A DNA stretch of 34,083 nucleotides from Fulvivirga sp. M361. GTDB taxonomy: Bacteria; Bacteroidota; Bacteroidia; Cytophagales; Cyclobacteriaceae. The notes under the pieces were generated by a model that did no database searches, was not told where the DNA came from, and was given only the letters and a program-made list of their open reading frames with translations. The number at the start of each line of letters is the position of its first letter. Positions within the stretch are counted from its first letter, which is position 1. Positions 1 to 6,215 of this stretch are shown here, in pieces. Position numbers and translations under genes: made by a program. The DNA lies in NCBI RefSeq assembly GCF_007097395.1, contig NZ_VKDC01000049.1, forward strand, positions 13,502 to 47,584, written 5' to 3'.

Positions 1-2
1 AA

Positions 3-635
3 GTGAACGAGGTATTACGGGATACCGGCATCGTGAAAACACCCGTCAGCCTCATCTTCCACTCCGGCAAGCACCTGAACCAGTCCCTGATGCAGGGCAA
101 TTACTTCTTCAAGGACATTAAAAAGGAAGGCATTGTACTGTATGATACCGGCAAGGTACACCTGCAAAACCCTAAGAAGCTCACCGCGGAAGAGGCCCGG
201 GAAAAGGCGCAAGGGTATTTTGATCAGTGGTTTACTGGTGCGAATGGCTTTTTAGACCTCTTTAATTACTGTTTGGATAAACCCGACTTCCATTTAGCAG
301 CGTTTAATCTCCACCAAGCCACGGAACGCTACTACACCACCATCCTGCTGGTCTACACAGACTACCGCCCCAAAGAGCATGACCTGGAGCGGCTGGACCT
401 GCGGGTGAAAAACTGTGATCCTCGCTTTGCAGTATTCCCCCACTCTACCGATGAAGAAAAACAGCTTTTTGACTTACTGCGCCGTGCCTACGTAGACGCT
501 CGCTATAAGATGGATGAGTATAGTATTTCTAAAGAGGAGCTGGACTATCTGGCGGAGAAGGTGGAGCGGTTAAAAGGGCTTACGGAGAGGCTTTGTCAGA
601 AAAAGATCGGGGAGATTGGGAAAGGGGAGGTGTAA
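3..635 (+). CDS. Nucleotidyltransferase/HEPN-domain protein, 5' end outside the window
   Basis: The frame is open from the first bases, so the apparent GTG at position 3 is probably internal. The visible 210 residues cover what looks like the end of a minimal nucleotidyltransferase domain (about residues 1-60), then a helical HEPN domain (about 70-200). The HEPN part is recognised by the segment with NLHQATERYY, the YRPKEHDL stretch and a late RRAYVDARY helix. Full-length relatives in Bacteroidota fuse an MNT domain to HEPN in one chain of about 300 residues; MNT-HEPN systems act as toxin-antitoxin or defence modules in which the MNT part modifies the HEPN RNase. The catalytic MNT motif would lie left of the window and cannot be checked. 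It is the first gene of a row of unrelated + strand genes separated by a shared repeat. Confidence 0.7.
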   Translation: MNEVLRDTGIVKTPVSLIFHSGKHLNQSLMQGNYFFKDIKKEGIVLYDTGKVHLQNPKKLTAEEAREKAQGYFDQWFTGANGFLDLFNYCLDKPDFHLAAFNLHQATERYYTTILLVYTDYRPKEHDLERLDLRVKNCDPRFAVFPHSTDEEKQLFDLLRRAYVDARYKMDEYSISKEELDYLAEKVERLKGLTERLCQKKIGEIGKGEV

Positions 636-675
636 AAATTGTTAATGAGGTAAACTTAGATATGGCTCTTTAAAT

Positions 676-792
676 CCTAATCAAAATCAATTCGTCAAAA
701 GTATCCGCATTATAAATGCTACAATGCTCGGTCATACAAGGAAAATGGGAACGCATTACGATTTGCTAAATGCACTCCAGAAGAGTTTATAG
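676..792 (+). repeat. Interspersed repeat copy A (truncated, right half only)
   Basis: This copy aligns with the right half of the ~227-bp repeat seen in full at 1523-1750, 3515-3740 and 4902-5128. Shared blocks include CTAATCAAAAT, CGCATTA-AAATGCT, GGGAACGCATTACG and GCTAAATGC-CTCCAGAAG. The left half is missing or too diverged to see. It fills most of the 180-bp gap between the HEPN protein and the toxin-antitoxin pair. A tiny frame (ATG at 801, 8 codons) follows it and is probably not a gene. Confidence 0.8.
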
Positions 793-816
793 GAGATCTC
801 ATGGCTAAAAAAGCAT

Positions 817-1212
817 ATGCCTCATAAGACGAAACGGCCAGAGGCCTTCCCAATAGCCGTCACTTGCCAAAGGCATAGCGACTGTTTTTATCTTTTTTGG
901 ATACACGAGCGATTGTTAAAGTTCTACAACAAGCAAACTCCTAAAATCAAAGAGCGAATTAACTGGACAATCAAATTGATTAAGGCAGTTGAACGTGTGC
1001 CAACGAAATATCTCAAAAACATCACAGGAACAACCTTGTATGAGATGCGGATGATCTCGGGAACGAACATCTACCGAATATTCTGCTTTTTCGATAAGGG
1101 TAAATTGGTAGTAGTGTTGAACGGATTTCAAAAGAAGACCCGGAAAACACCAAAGAACGAAATTAAACTAGCTGAAAAGCTACAAAAACAATATTACAAT
1201 GAGCAAAACTAA
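817..1212 (+). CDS. HigB-type (RelE/ParE superfamily, Gp49-like) toxin
   Basis: From about residue 35 onward the protein matches the phage Gp49-like HigB family: KFYNKQ, a charged helix, VERVPTKYLK, LYEMRM, then YRIFCFFDKGKLVVVLNGFQKKTRKTP and a lysine-rich end. Family members are ribosome-dependent mRNA interferases that are toxic unless bound by the partner antitoxin. The stop overlaps the downstream antitoxin start by 14 nt, so the two are translated together in the toxin-first order typical of HigBA. The first ~32 residues, from the only upstream in-frame ATG, do not look like the family. The natural start could be the TTG at 913, or the 5' end may have been replaced where repeat copy A joins the gene. 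Function is confident, start is not. Confidence 0.8.
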   Translation: MPHKTKRPEAFPIAVTCQRHSDCFYLFWIHERLLKFYNKQTPKIKERINWTIKLIKAVERVPTKYLKNITGTTLYEMRMISGTNIYRIFCFFDKGKLVVVLNGFQKKTRKTPKNEIKLAEKLQKQYYNEQN

Positions 1213-1498
1213 AATTGTAGACTTTGATGATCATCTGAACTCAGAATACGGAGAAAGAGGGTCCGAATCAAGAGAAGCTTTTGAAGAAGGCTTTGAAGCT
1301 TTTCGATTAGGAGTGATGCTTCAAGAACTTCGAAAGAATCAAGGCATGACTCAGGAACAACTGGCTCAGAAGTGTGGAACAACCAAGACGTATATTTCAC
1401 GAATTGAGAACAACGCAAGTGACATCCGCCTTTCAACCCTTATGAGAATAATACGAGAAGGACTTGGTGGGCACCTGAAGCTTAACGTTGAATTATAA
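1199..1498 (+). CDS. HigA-type XRE-family antitoxin
   Basis: This is a 99-residue protein with a helix-turn-helix at about residues 51-72 (MTQEQLAQKCGTTKTYISRI), the XRE/Cro type used by HigA antitoxins. The N-terminal acidic half (about residues 10-40) probably wraps the toxin. By family knowledge it neutralises HigB and autorepresses the operon by binding the promoter. Its ATG lies inside the toxin gene, giving a 14-nt overlap. No operator could be identified, because the region upstream of the toxin is occupied by repeat copy A. Repeat copy B starts 25 nt after its stop codon. Confidence 0.85.
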   Translation: MSKTKIVDFDDHLNSEYGERGSESREAFEEGFEAFRLGVMLQELRKNQGMTQEQLAQKCGTTKTYISRIENNASDIRLSTLMRIIREGLGGHLKLNVEL

Positions 1499-1522
1499 CA
1501 CGAAAGCCCAACAAACACTAAC

Positions 1523-1750
1523 CTACCTAGCGGGCATATAGCGATAGCGTCATGCGTGCTGATTTAGGAATAGGATTTATAATCCGGGTGTGCTTTAGAA
1601 GTAACTTTTGGAATATGATACCTCAATATTTACATAAGAACTAATCAAAATAAGTTCAGCAAAAATATGCGCATTACAAATGCCAGATGTTCGATCTCAG
1701 AAGAAAATGGGAACGCATGACGCTGCGCTAAATGCGTTCCAGAAGGAGTT
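1523..1750 (+). repeat. Interspersed repeat copy B (full length, ~228 bp)
   Basis: This is the best-preserved copy. It begins near CTACCTAGCGGGCATATAGC and ends near ATGCGTTCCAGAAGGAG. The left arm (1530-1565) and right arm (1705-1740) are imperfect inverted copies; both contain AGCGTCATGCGT when the right arm is read on the other strand. The right arm also folds alone: GGAACGCAT and ATGCGTTCC form a perfect 9-bp stem. A smaller central hairpin, GGATT-tat-AATCC, lies near 1573-1585. The repeat sits between higA and the DinB-like gene in the same orientation as the other copies. Confidence 0.9.
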
Positions 1751-1802
1751 TGAAAGTGGAATGGTATTTATACGGTTGTTTTAAGCAATTAAAAAACTCA
1801 AT

Positions 1803-2282
1803 ATGAATTATAATGAATACTTAGCAAATCGACTCAGGGAGATTCTTTTAAGTGGTAAATGGGTTGTTGGAACGAACTTTAAAGAACAGATAGAAGACTT
1901 GACGTGGATAGAAGCAACCAAGAAGGTGGAAAACTTTAATTCGATTTCGAGTATAACTTTCCATATCAACTATTATCTGTCGGGAGTTATGGACGTTTTT
2001 AAAGGTGGGGATCTTACCATTAGGGACAAGTACAGCTTTGATGCACCGGAAATCAAGAGTGAAAGAGAATGGAACCTGAGAAAAGAAAAATTGGTAAAGG
2101 ATTCAGAAAACTTCATCCAATTAGTCCGGAATATGGAAAATCAAAGATTAATGGATGTTTTTGTAAAAGAAGAATATGGTTCATATTACAGAAGTATTGA
2201 TGTAATTATTGAACATACGTACTACCATCTTGGACAAATAATCCTCATTAAGAAGAAATTAAGAGAGAAACGTGAGAATTAA
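1803..2282 (+). CDS. DinB/YfiT-like four-helix protein
   Basis: The 159-residue protein fits the DinB/YfiT fold, a four-helix bundle holding a metal with three histidines. The candidate ligands are visible: His54 in ITFHINYY, and His138 and His142 in EHTYYHLGQI, the usual spacing (one early His, a late HxxxH). Related proteins include thiol-dependent S-transferases and damage-inducible proteins of unknown reaction, so the substrate cannot be named. There is no signal peptide, so it should be cytoplasmic. It stands alone between repeat copies B and C, about 50 bp after copy B and only a few bases before copy C, like a single-gene cassette. Confidence 0.75.
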   Translation: MNYNEYLANRLREILLSGKWVVGTNFKEQIEDLTWIEATKKVENFNSISSITFHINYYLSGVMDVFKGGDLTIRDKYSFDAPEIKSEREWNLRKEKLVKDSENFIQLVRNMENQRLMDVFVKEEYGSYYRSIDVIIEHTYYHLGQIILIKKKLREKREN

Positions 2283-2283
2283 T

Positions 2284-2469
2284 TACCCTGGCCCACATAT
2301 AGCGGTAGCGCTATGCGTGCTGATTTAGGAATAGGATTTGGGATCCGGGTATACTTCAGAGGTAGCTTTAGTGGTAGGATATCTCAATATTTTACATAAG
2401 CTATTCAAAATAGGTTCATCAACAATATGCGTATTACAAATGCTAAATGTTTGATCTTAGAAGAAAACC
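2284..2469 (+). repeat. Interspersed repeat copy C (3' truncated)
   Basis: The copy starts two bases after the DinB-like stop codon with TTACCCTGGCCCACATATAG and follows the repeat through GCTAAATGTTTGATCTTAG and AGAAGAAAA. Similarity then stops at about 2469, so the right-arm hairpin is absent. The central stem is GGAT-ttggg-ATCC. The break coincides with the start of unrelated sequence carrying the startless frame at 2506-2646, which suggests a recombination or deletion junction. Confidence 0.85.
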
Positions 2470-2505
2470 GGAGGGGCCTACCTCTTCATAAAAAAGAATA
2501 TAAGC

Positions 2506-2646
2506 CATATATACATTTATGAATACCACGGTCAAAAACGTAGAAGAAAAGTCCAGAAACTTCAGAAGCAAATCGCTAAATTAGATGTCAAACTGAATGG
2601 TTTAAAACCTATTCCACAGCCAATGAAGGTAGAATTTGAAAAATAA
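2506..2646 (+). pseudogene. Open frame without a start codon, possible gene remnant
   Basis: A 46-codon frame runs from a stop at 2503-2505 to TAA at 2644-2646. It reads as a basic helix-forming stretch (GQKRRRKVQKLQKQIAKLD) followed by a proline-containing tail (KPIPQPMKVEFEK). There is no ATG, GTG or TTG near its left end. Composition looks more like a real protein C-terminus than random sequence, but the family is not recognised. It lies directly after the broken end of repeat copy C and 28 bp before the fibre-like gene. It may be the tail of a gene whose 5' part was lost with the repeat end; chance is also possible. Confidence 0.3.
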
Positions 2647-2674
2647 GACATAAATAGTAAAACGAACTTAGAAA

Positions 2675-3457
2675 ATGAAAAAAATACTTATATCGCTTAC
2701 TCTGTTTGGGGTTACTCTTGGAGCTCAAGGACAAGATCAAACAATAAACGGAGTGACTTTTAAAACTAATGGTAAAGTTGGAATTGGGACAACAAATCCA
2801 TTAACTCAGTTACATATTAGAAATTTAAATACTAGTCCTATTTTAAATATAACTGGTCAAACACCAAACACGGGTAACAATGAATTGATTTCAGAAATCC
2901 GTTTAAGCAATTTGCATGATAACTTAGCAGGTCATAGAGCTTCTATAAAGGCAGTATCAGATAAATCAGGATCACATGGAAACGTAGCATTTCAGTTCAA
3001 CACTAGTCTTTGGAACGGTCAACAAACAGAAATACAGGCTATGAGAATATCCTCAAACGGAAATATTGGAATTGGGACAACAAATCCTGACATGAAATTG
3101 ACCGTAAAAGGAAGTATTCATGCAGAAGAAGTGAAAATTGACTTAAATGTTCCCGCTCCTGATTATGTCTTTAAAAAGGGCTATAACCTTAGGACTCTTG
3201 AAGAATTAGAAGAATTCATTAAAAAAAATAATCATTTACCGGAAATTCCATCTGCCAAGGATTTTGAACAAAATGGAGTGATGCAAGCAGAAATGGATAT
3301 GGGCCTTCTAAAAAAGATAGAAGAATTAACTCTGTACATAATCCAGCAAGAAAACAAAATCAAAGAGCAAGCCGAAAAAATCGAGAACTTAGAGTCTATG
3401 AATAAAAAACTACTTGAATTACAAACAAGACTGGAAAAGCTGGAATCTGAAAATTAG
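2675..3457 (+). CDS. Secreted tail-fibre-like protein with GIGTTNP repeats and C-terminal coiled coil
   Basis: Residues 1-20 form a signal peptide (KKILISLTLFGVTLGAQG). Two GIGTTNP turns at residues 36-42 and 132-138 are each followed by a hydrophobic strand, as in trimeric beta-structured fibre proteins of Bacteroidota. A conserved segment at about 163-195 (DYVFKKGYNLRTLEEL, then HLPEIPSA) and a heptad-rich coiled coil at 210-258 complete the pattern. The same C-terminal region is widespread in secreted Bacteroidota proteins annotated as tail fibre or peptidase S74-related, but no S74 self-cleavage residues can be identified here. The probable role is a surface or extracellular structural protein. 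The DNA under the two GIGTTNP turns contains an identical 22-nt word (2778-2799 and 3066-3087). Confidence 0.75.
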   Translation: MKKILISLTLFGVTLGAQGQDQTINGVTFKTNGKVGIGTTNPLTQLHIRNLNTSPILNITGQTPNTGNNELISEIRLSNLHDNLAGHRASIKAVSDKSGSHGNVAFQFNTSLWNGQQTEIQAMRISSNGNIGIGTTNPDMKLTVKGSIHAEEVKIDLNVPAPDYVFKKGYNLRTLEELEEFIKKNNHLPEIPSAKDFEQNGVMQAEMDMGLLKKIEELTLYIIQQENKIKEQAEKIENLESMNKKLLELQTRLEKLESEN

Positions 3458-3514
3458 TAAGAGCCTATAGTCGAGTAAAAGCGGAATTTCACCACTGGTG
3501 GCTTCGCACAGAAC

Positions 3515-3740
3515 CCACCTAGAGAATATAGCAATAGCCATCGTGCGTACTGATTTAAGAATAGGATGTTTAATCCAGGTGTTCTTCAGAGGTAGCTTTT
3601 GGGTAGGATATCTCAACATTTTATCATAAACTATTCAAAATAGATTCATTAAGAATATGCGCATTACAAATGCTAGATATTCGAACTTGGAAGAAAATTG
3701 GAACCCATTACGTTACGCTAAATGCGCTCCAGAAGGGGGC
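3515..3740 (+). repeat. Interspersed repeat copy D (full length, more diverged)
   Basis: The copy runs from CCACCTAGAGAATATAGC to GCTAAATGCGCTCCAGAAG with the same order of blocks as copies B and E, including GATTTAAGAATAGGAT, TAATCCAGGTG, TTCAGAGGTAGCTTTTGG and CGCATTACAAATGCTAGA. The arms are more diverged than in B: the left arm reads AGCAATAGCCATCGTGCGT and the right arm GGAACCCATTACGTTACGC. It begins about 58 bp after the fibre-like gene. Confidence 0.88.
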
Positions 3741-4022
3741 TTAAGCTCATATCCTGCGGATTTTTGAAAGGCGGTTAGTTAAATGATAGATTTAACTTAT
3801 AAACTTAAACCAAACGTGGTTTTGATAAAATGACCAACCTTGGTCATTGATTAATCTTTCAATTATTTACTTCTTTGCACTTAAGTGTTGTATAGATTCC
3901 ACTTAATTTGCCTACCCATGACATGCTTAAGAATAGGGTGTAATCCAAATGATCTGGAAACGTATGAGCAACTCATTCAGCCCAGACTTAATCAGGAAAG
4001 GCGTTAGTTTTCATAAACCGAA
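3741..4022. other. Leader region upstream of the thioredoxin-like gene
   Basis: This AT-rich stretch lies between repeat copy D and the thioredoxin-like gene. No coding frame of interest was seen. It contains the perfect palindrome listed separately at 3829-3848. It is the longest non-repeat leader in the cassette-like region and is the likeliest place for an independent promoter. Confidence 0.4.
3829..3848. promoter_or_regulatory. Perfect 9-bp palindrome, candidate operator
   Basis: The sequence AATGACCAAccTTGGTCATT is a perfect inverted repeat of 9 bp with a 2-bp centre. It is not followed by a T-run, so it does not look like a terminator. Its size and symmetry suit a dimeric repressor or activator. 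It lies 174 bp upstream of the thioredoxin-like gene. No regulator gene is adjacent, so the binding protein is unknown. Confidence 0.4.
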
Positions 4023-4835
4023 ATGATGAAAAAACTATTCTTATTCACATTAACAGCATTTTCAATTCACCTTGCACCAGGTCAGGAAAAGACCGGTGTA
4101 GATTTCACTAATGCGAATTATTTTGAAGTACTTCAACAAGCAGAAAAGGAAAACAAACCGATATTCATAGAATTTGGAGTAAACTGTGGATACTGCTACA
4201 AGATGAAAAAAGAAGTATTCGTTGACCCGGAAGTTGGTAACTTTTATAGTTCTAATTTTATTAACCTGGTCATTGACGAAAGGTCAAATATTGGAAAAGA
4301 CCTGGCTGAACGGTTCAATATCTATAGCTATCCGACTTACTTTTATTTGAATTCGAAGGGGGAAATTGTTCATATAGCAGCAAACTACAAATCATCAGAC
4401 AAAATAATTAAAGAAGGGCAACATGCACTAAATGAAAAGACCTATAGCCCTTCAGGAGTATGGTGGAACAAATTGAAAACTCGAAACAAGTCAACATACA
4501 CTTTGTTCAACACTGCAAACTCAGCATTTATGAATTTGACCGGAAATAATGCTAAATATTCGAATCAAAACATGAGTCTTTCAGATTTTAATTTCGTCAA
4601 TAAATCCCAACTTGAGAGAGCCACAAGGGAGATAGAAAAGTCTCTGAAAATTGAAGAATATTATTTCAATACATTTGCTGCGGCAATCATCTATTACCTT
4701 TCTAATGAATCAGAAAAAGCCTATGATTATGCAGAAATGGCATTATCTGCTTTTCCTCATCATATGAAGCCTATGAGAACAAGAGACAAGATACTAAACG
4801 AAGTAATAGCTAAAACGAAAACTAATCGAGAGTAG
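4023..4835 (+). CDS. Secreted thioredoxin-like protein with CGYC motif
   Basis: Residues 1-20 form a signal peptide (MKKLFLFTLTAFSIHLAPG). Residues about 33-130 form a thioredoxin-like domain with a CGYC redox pair (Cys55, Cys58) after the strand PIFIEFGVN, and the cis-proline segment YSYPTYFYL near 107-115. This is the DUF255/thioredoxin_7-like type seen in periplasmic proteins rather than classical WCGPC TlpA. The remaining ~140 residues are helical and end in a segment like a single TPR (ESEKAYDYAEMALSAFP). It probably reduces or isomerises disulfides of exported proteins, substrate unknown. Two ATGs at 4023 and 4026 are both possible starts. It is a lone gene between repeat copies D and E. 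Confidence 0.75.
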   Translation: MMKKLFLFTLTAFSIHLAPGQEKTGVDFTNANYFEVLQQAEKENKPIFIEFGVNCGYCYKMKKEVFVDPEVGNFYSSNFINLVIDERSNIGKDLAERFNIYSYPTYFYLNSKGEIVHIAANYKSSDKIIKEGQHALNEKTYSPSGVWWNKLKTRNKSTYTLFNTANSAFMNLTGNNAKYSNQNMSLSDFNFVNKSQLERATREIEKSLKIEEYYFNTFAAAIIYYLSNESEKAYDYAEMALSAFPHHMKPMRTRDKILNEVIAKTKTNRE

Positions 4836-4901
4836 ACGGCCTTGAGCCATAGGTTCGCGGTGCGCCTCCTAAACTGGCATAAAGCTGAGTCTTATACCTA
4901 T

Positions 4902-5128
4902 CTACCTGGCGCGCATATAGCGGTAGCGTCATGCGTGCTGATTTAGGAATAGGATTTTTAATCCGGGTGTACTTTAGAAGTAGCTTTTGGAATATGATAC
5001 CTCAATATTTACATAAGAACTAATCAAAATAAGTTCAGTAAGAATATGCGTATTACAAATGCTAAATGTTCGATCTTAAAAGAAAATGGGAACGCATTAC
5101 GCTGCGCTAAATGTGCTATGGAAGGATT
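4902..5128 (+). repeat. Interspersed repeat copy E (full length), last copy
   Basis: The copy begins CTACCTGGCGCGCATATAGC and follows copy B closely, both in the left arm (AGCGTCATGCGTGCTGATTT) and through the centre (GGATT-ttt-AATCC). The right arm reads GGGAACGCATTACGCTGCGC and the extreme 3' end is altered (AAATGTGCTATGGAAGG). It starts 66 bp after the thioredoxin-like gene. No further copy was seen to its right, so it marks the end of the array within this window. Confidence 0.9.
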
Positions 5129-5146
5129 GTTTAACTTTACATTTAT

Positions 5147-5292
5147 ATGATATTCCTGATCAATTTTGAAAGCAGTCCAGAAGTTATCTTTATGAGAATT
5201 TGGAAAACTTAACAAGTCGAGTTGAATGGCAAGACATTTTTGAAGGCAATGACATAATTCTTGATACCATTAATATAGCGTACTTTCCGTAA
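5147..5292 (+). pseudogene. Possible frameshifted small-gene remnant after repeat copy E
   Basis: An ATG at 5147 opens a 21-codon frame (MIFLINFESSPEVIFMRIWK, stop at 5210-5212). An overlapping frame in a different phase, from about 5194 to TAA at 5290-5292, reads ENLENLTSRVEWQDIFEGND and continues to a stop. Joined by a frameshift they would give about 50 residues of plausible small globular protein. The family is not recognised and the support is only compositional. The position, right after a repeat copy, fits one more cassette gene that has decayed. Confidence 0.25.
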
Positions 5293-5468
5293 AACCAGAA
5301 AAACCAACCTATCAAAGGTATCAGGCCCTTTTACAGGAGACCCTTACGAGGGAAACAGAATTCGTAATGACGACCAGTGTTTATCTTGCTATCCCAATGC
5401 CGGCCATTTTTTGCTCAATGTTCTAACTCACGAAAACGGTGGTTTCGTTGGTTACCGGAAGAACCGGA
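5293..5468. other. Gap at the end of the LytTR operon
   Basis: No gene is supported here. Two + strand frames are open through much of it, one passing into the 3' end of the response regulator gene on the other strand; neither has a convincing start or family. No clear terminator hairpin with a T-run was found for the - strand operon that ends at 5469. Confidence 0.3.
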
Positions 5469-6215
5469 TCAAAGCACCTGGAAAAACTGTTTGACCATTG
5501 CACGGTAGTTTTTACCTATCGGAACGGTTTGTCCGGCTACTTCCAGTTGATTTCCCGACAGGGCTGTGACTTTGTTCACATTTACGGCGTAAGAGCGGTG
5601 TACACGAAGAAGCCAGCGGCAGTTAAGCTTTTCCAGCATCGACCCCAGCGTATCTGTGGACAGCAGGTAATGCTTATCCGGGGTAACAATGTCCACATAG
5701 CTACTCTCTGCTTTCATCCAGAGGATATCGTCGTATTCAATCCGCTCCAAACGGTGGTTTTCACGAATGAATACGCTTTGCTTCAAGGTGTAATGAGACT
5801 GTGAATTTTGCACAGGACGGACGTAGTCGGCCACTTGTTGATGCTGAAAGTTGGATAAGGCCACTTCTATGGCTATCTGCAACTCGTGAGAATGATAAGG
5901 TTTAATCAGGTAAGCGGAAGGCTTGACCTGAAGCGCTCTTTGGAGGGTTGGATCATCCATCATGGAGGTAACAAAGATCAATGGAATGCTATAATTACTA
6001 TGGATATAACCGGCCAAAGAAATCCCGTCTTCTTCTCCCCGGATTTTAATATCGACCAGTATGATATCGAGCTGGTACATTTCCAGCGCTCGCCTGGCAT
6101 CCATGGCATTATCTACGCTCTCACATACCTGGTACCCATTGGAGGTAAGCATACCGGCCATTTCCTCGGCTACCAGCAGTTCGTCTTCTATGATCAGAAT
6201 TCTGACTTTGCTCAT
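5469..6215 (-). CDS. LytTR-family response regulator
   Basis: The N-terminal receiver domain (about residues 3-122) has the acidic pair Glu10-Asp11, the phospho-acceptor Asp55 in ILVDIKI, and the conserved Thr and Lys of the fold (FVTS, IKPY). The C-terminal LytTR DNA-binding domain (about 148-248) has DDILWMKAESSYVDIVT and WLLRVHRSYAVNVNKV. It should be a transcription factor that binds direct repeats after phosphorylation by the adjacent kinase. Its ATG overlaps the kinase stop codon in an ATGA arrangement, so translation is coupled and the pairing is secure. Target genes are not evident from sequence. Confidence 0.92.
   Translation of the reverse strand: MSKVRILIIEDELLVAEEMAGMLTSNGYQVCESVDNAMDARRALEMYQLDIILVDIKIRGEEDGISLAGYIHSNYSIPLIFVTSMMDDPTLQRALQVKPSAYLIKPYHSHELQIAIEVALSNFQHQQVADYVRPVQNSQSHYTLKQSVFIRENHRLERIEYDDILWMKAESSYVDIVTPDKHYLLSTDTLGSMLEKLNCRWLLRVHRSYAVNVNKVTALSGNQLEVAGQTVPIGKNYRAMVKQFFQVL

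Noticed and set aside
2675-3457. Prophage tail fibre
   Set aside because: The protein has a signal peptide, and no other phage genes lie nearby; the family is common in secreted Bacteroidota proteins.
676-5128. CRISPR array
   Set aside because: The repeats are ~227 bp, imperfect, and separated by whole genes of 0.5-1.2 kb; no cas genes are present.
1523-5128. Classical integron attC sites
   Set aside because: No consistent RYYYAAC/GTTRRRY core is found at the ends of all copies and no integrase is in the window, so the term attC-like is used only as a hypothesis.
5024-5215. 63-codon - strand open frame
   Set aside because: Most of it is the reverse strand of repeat copy E.
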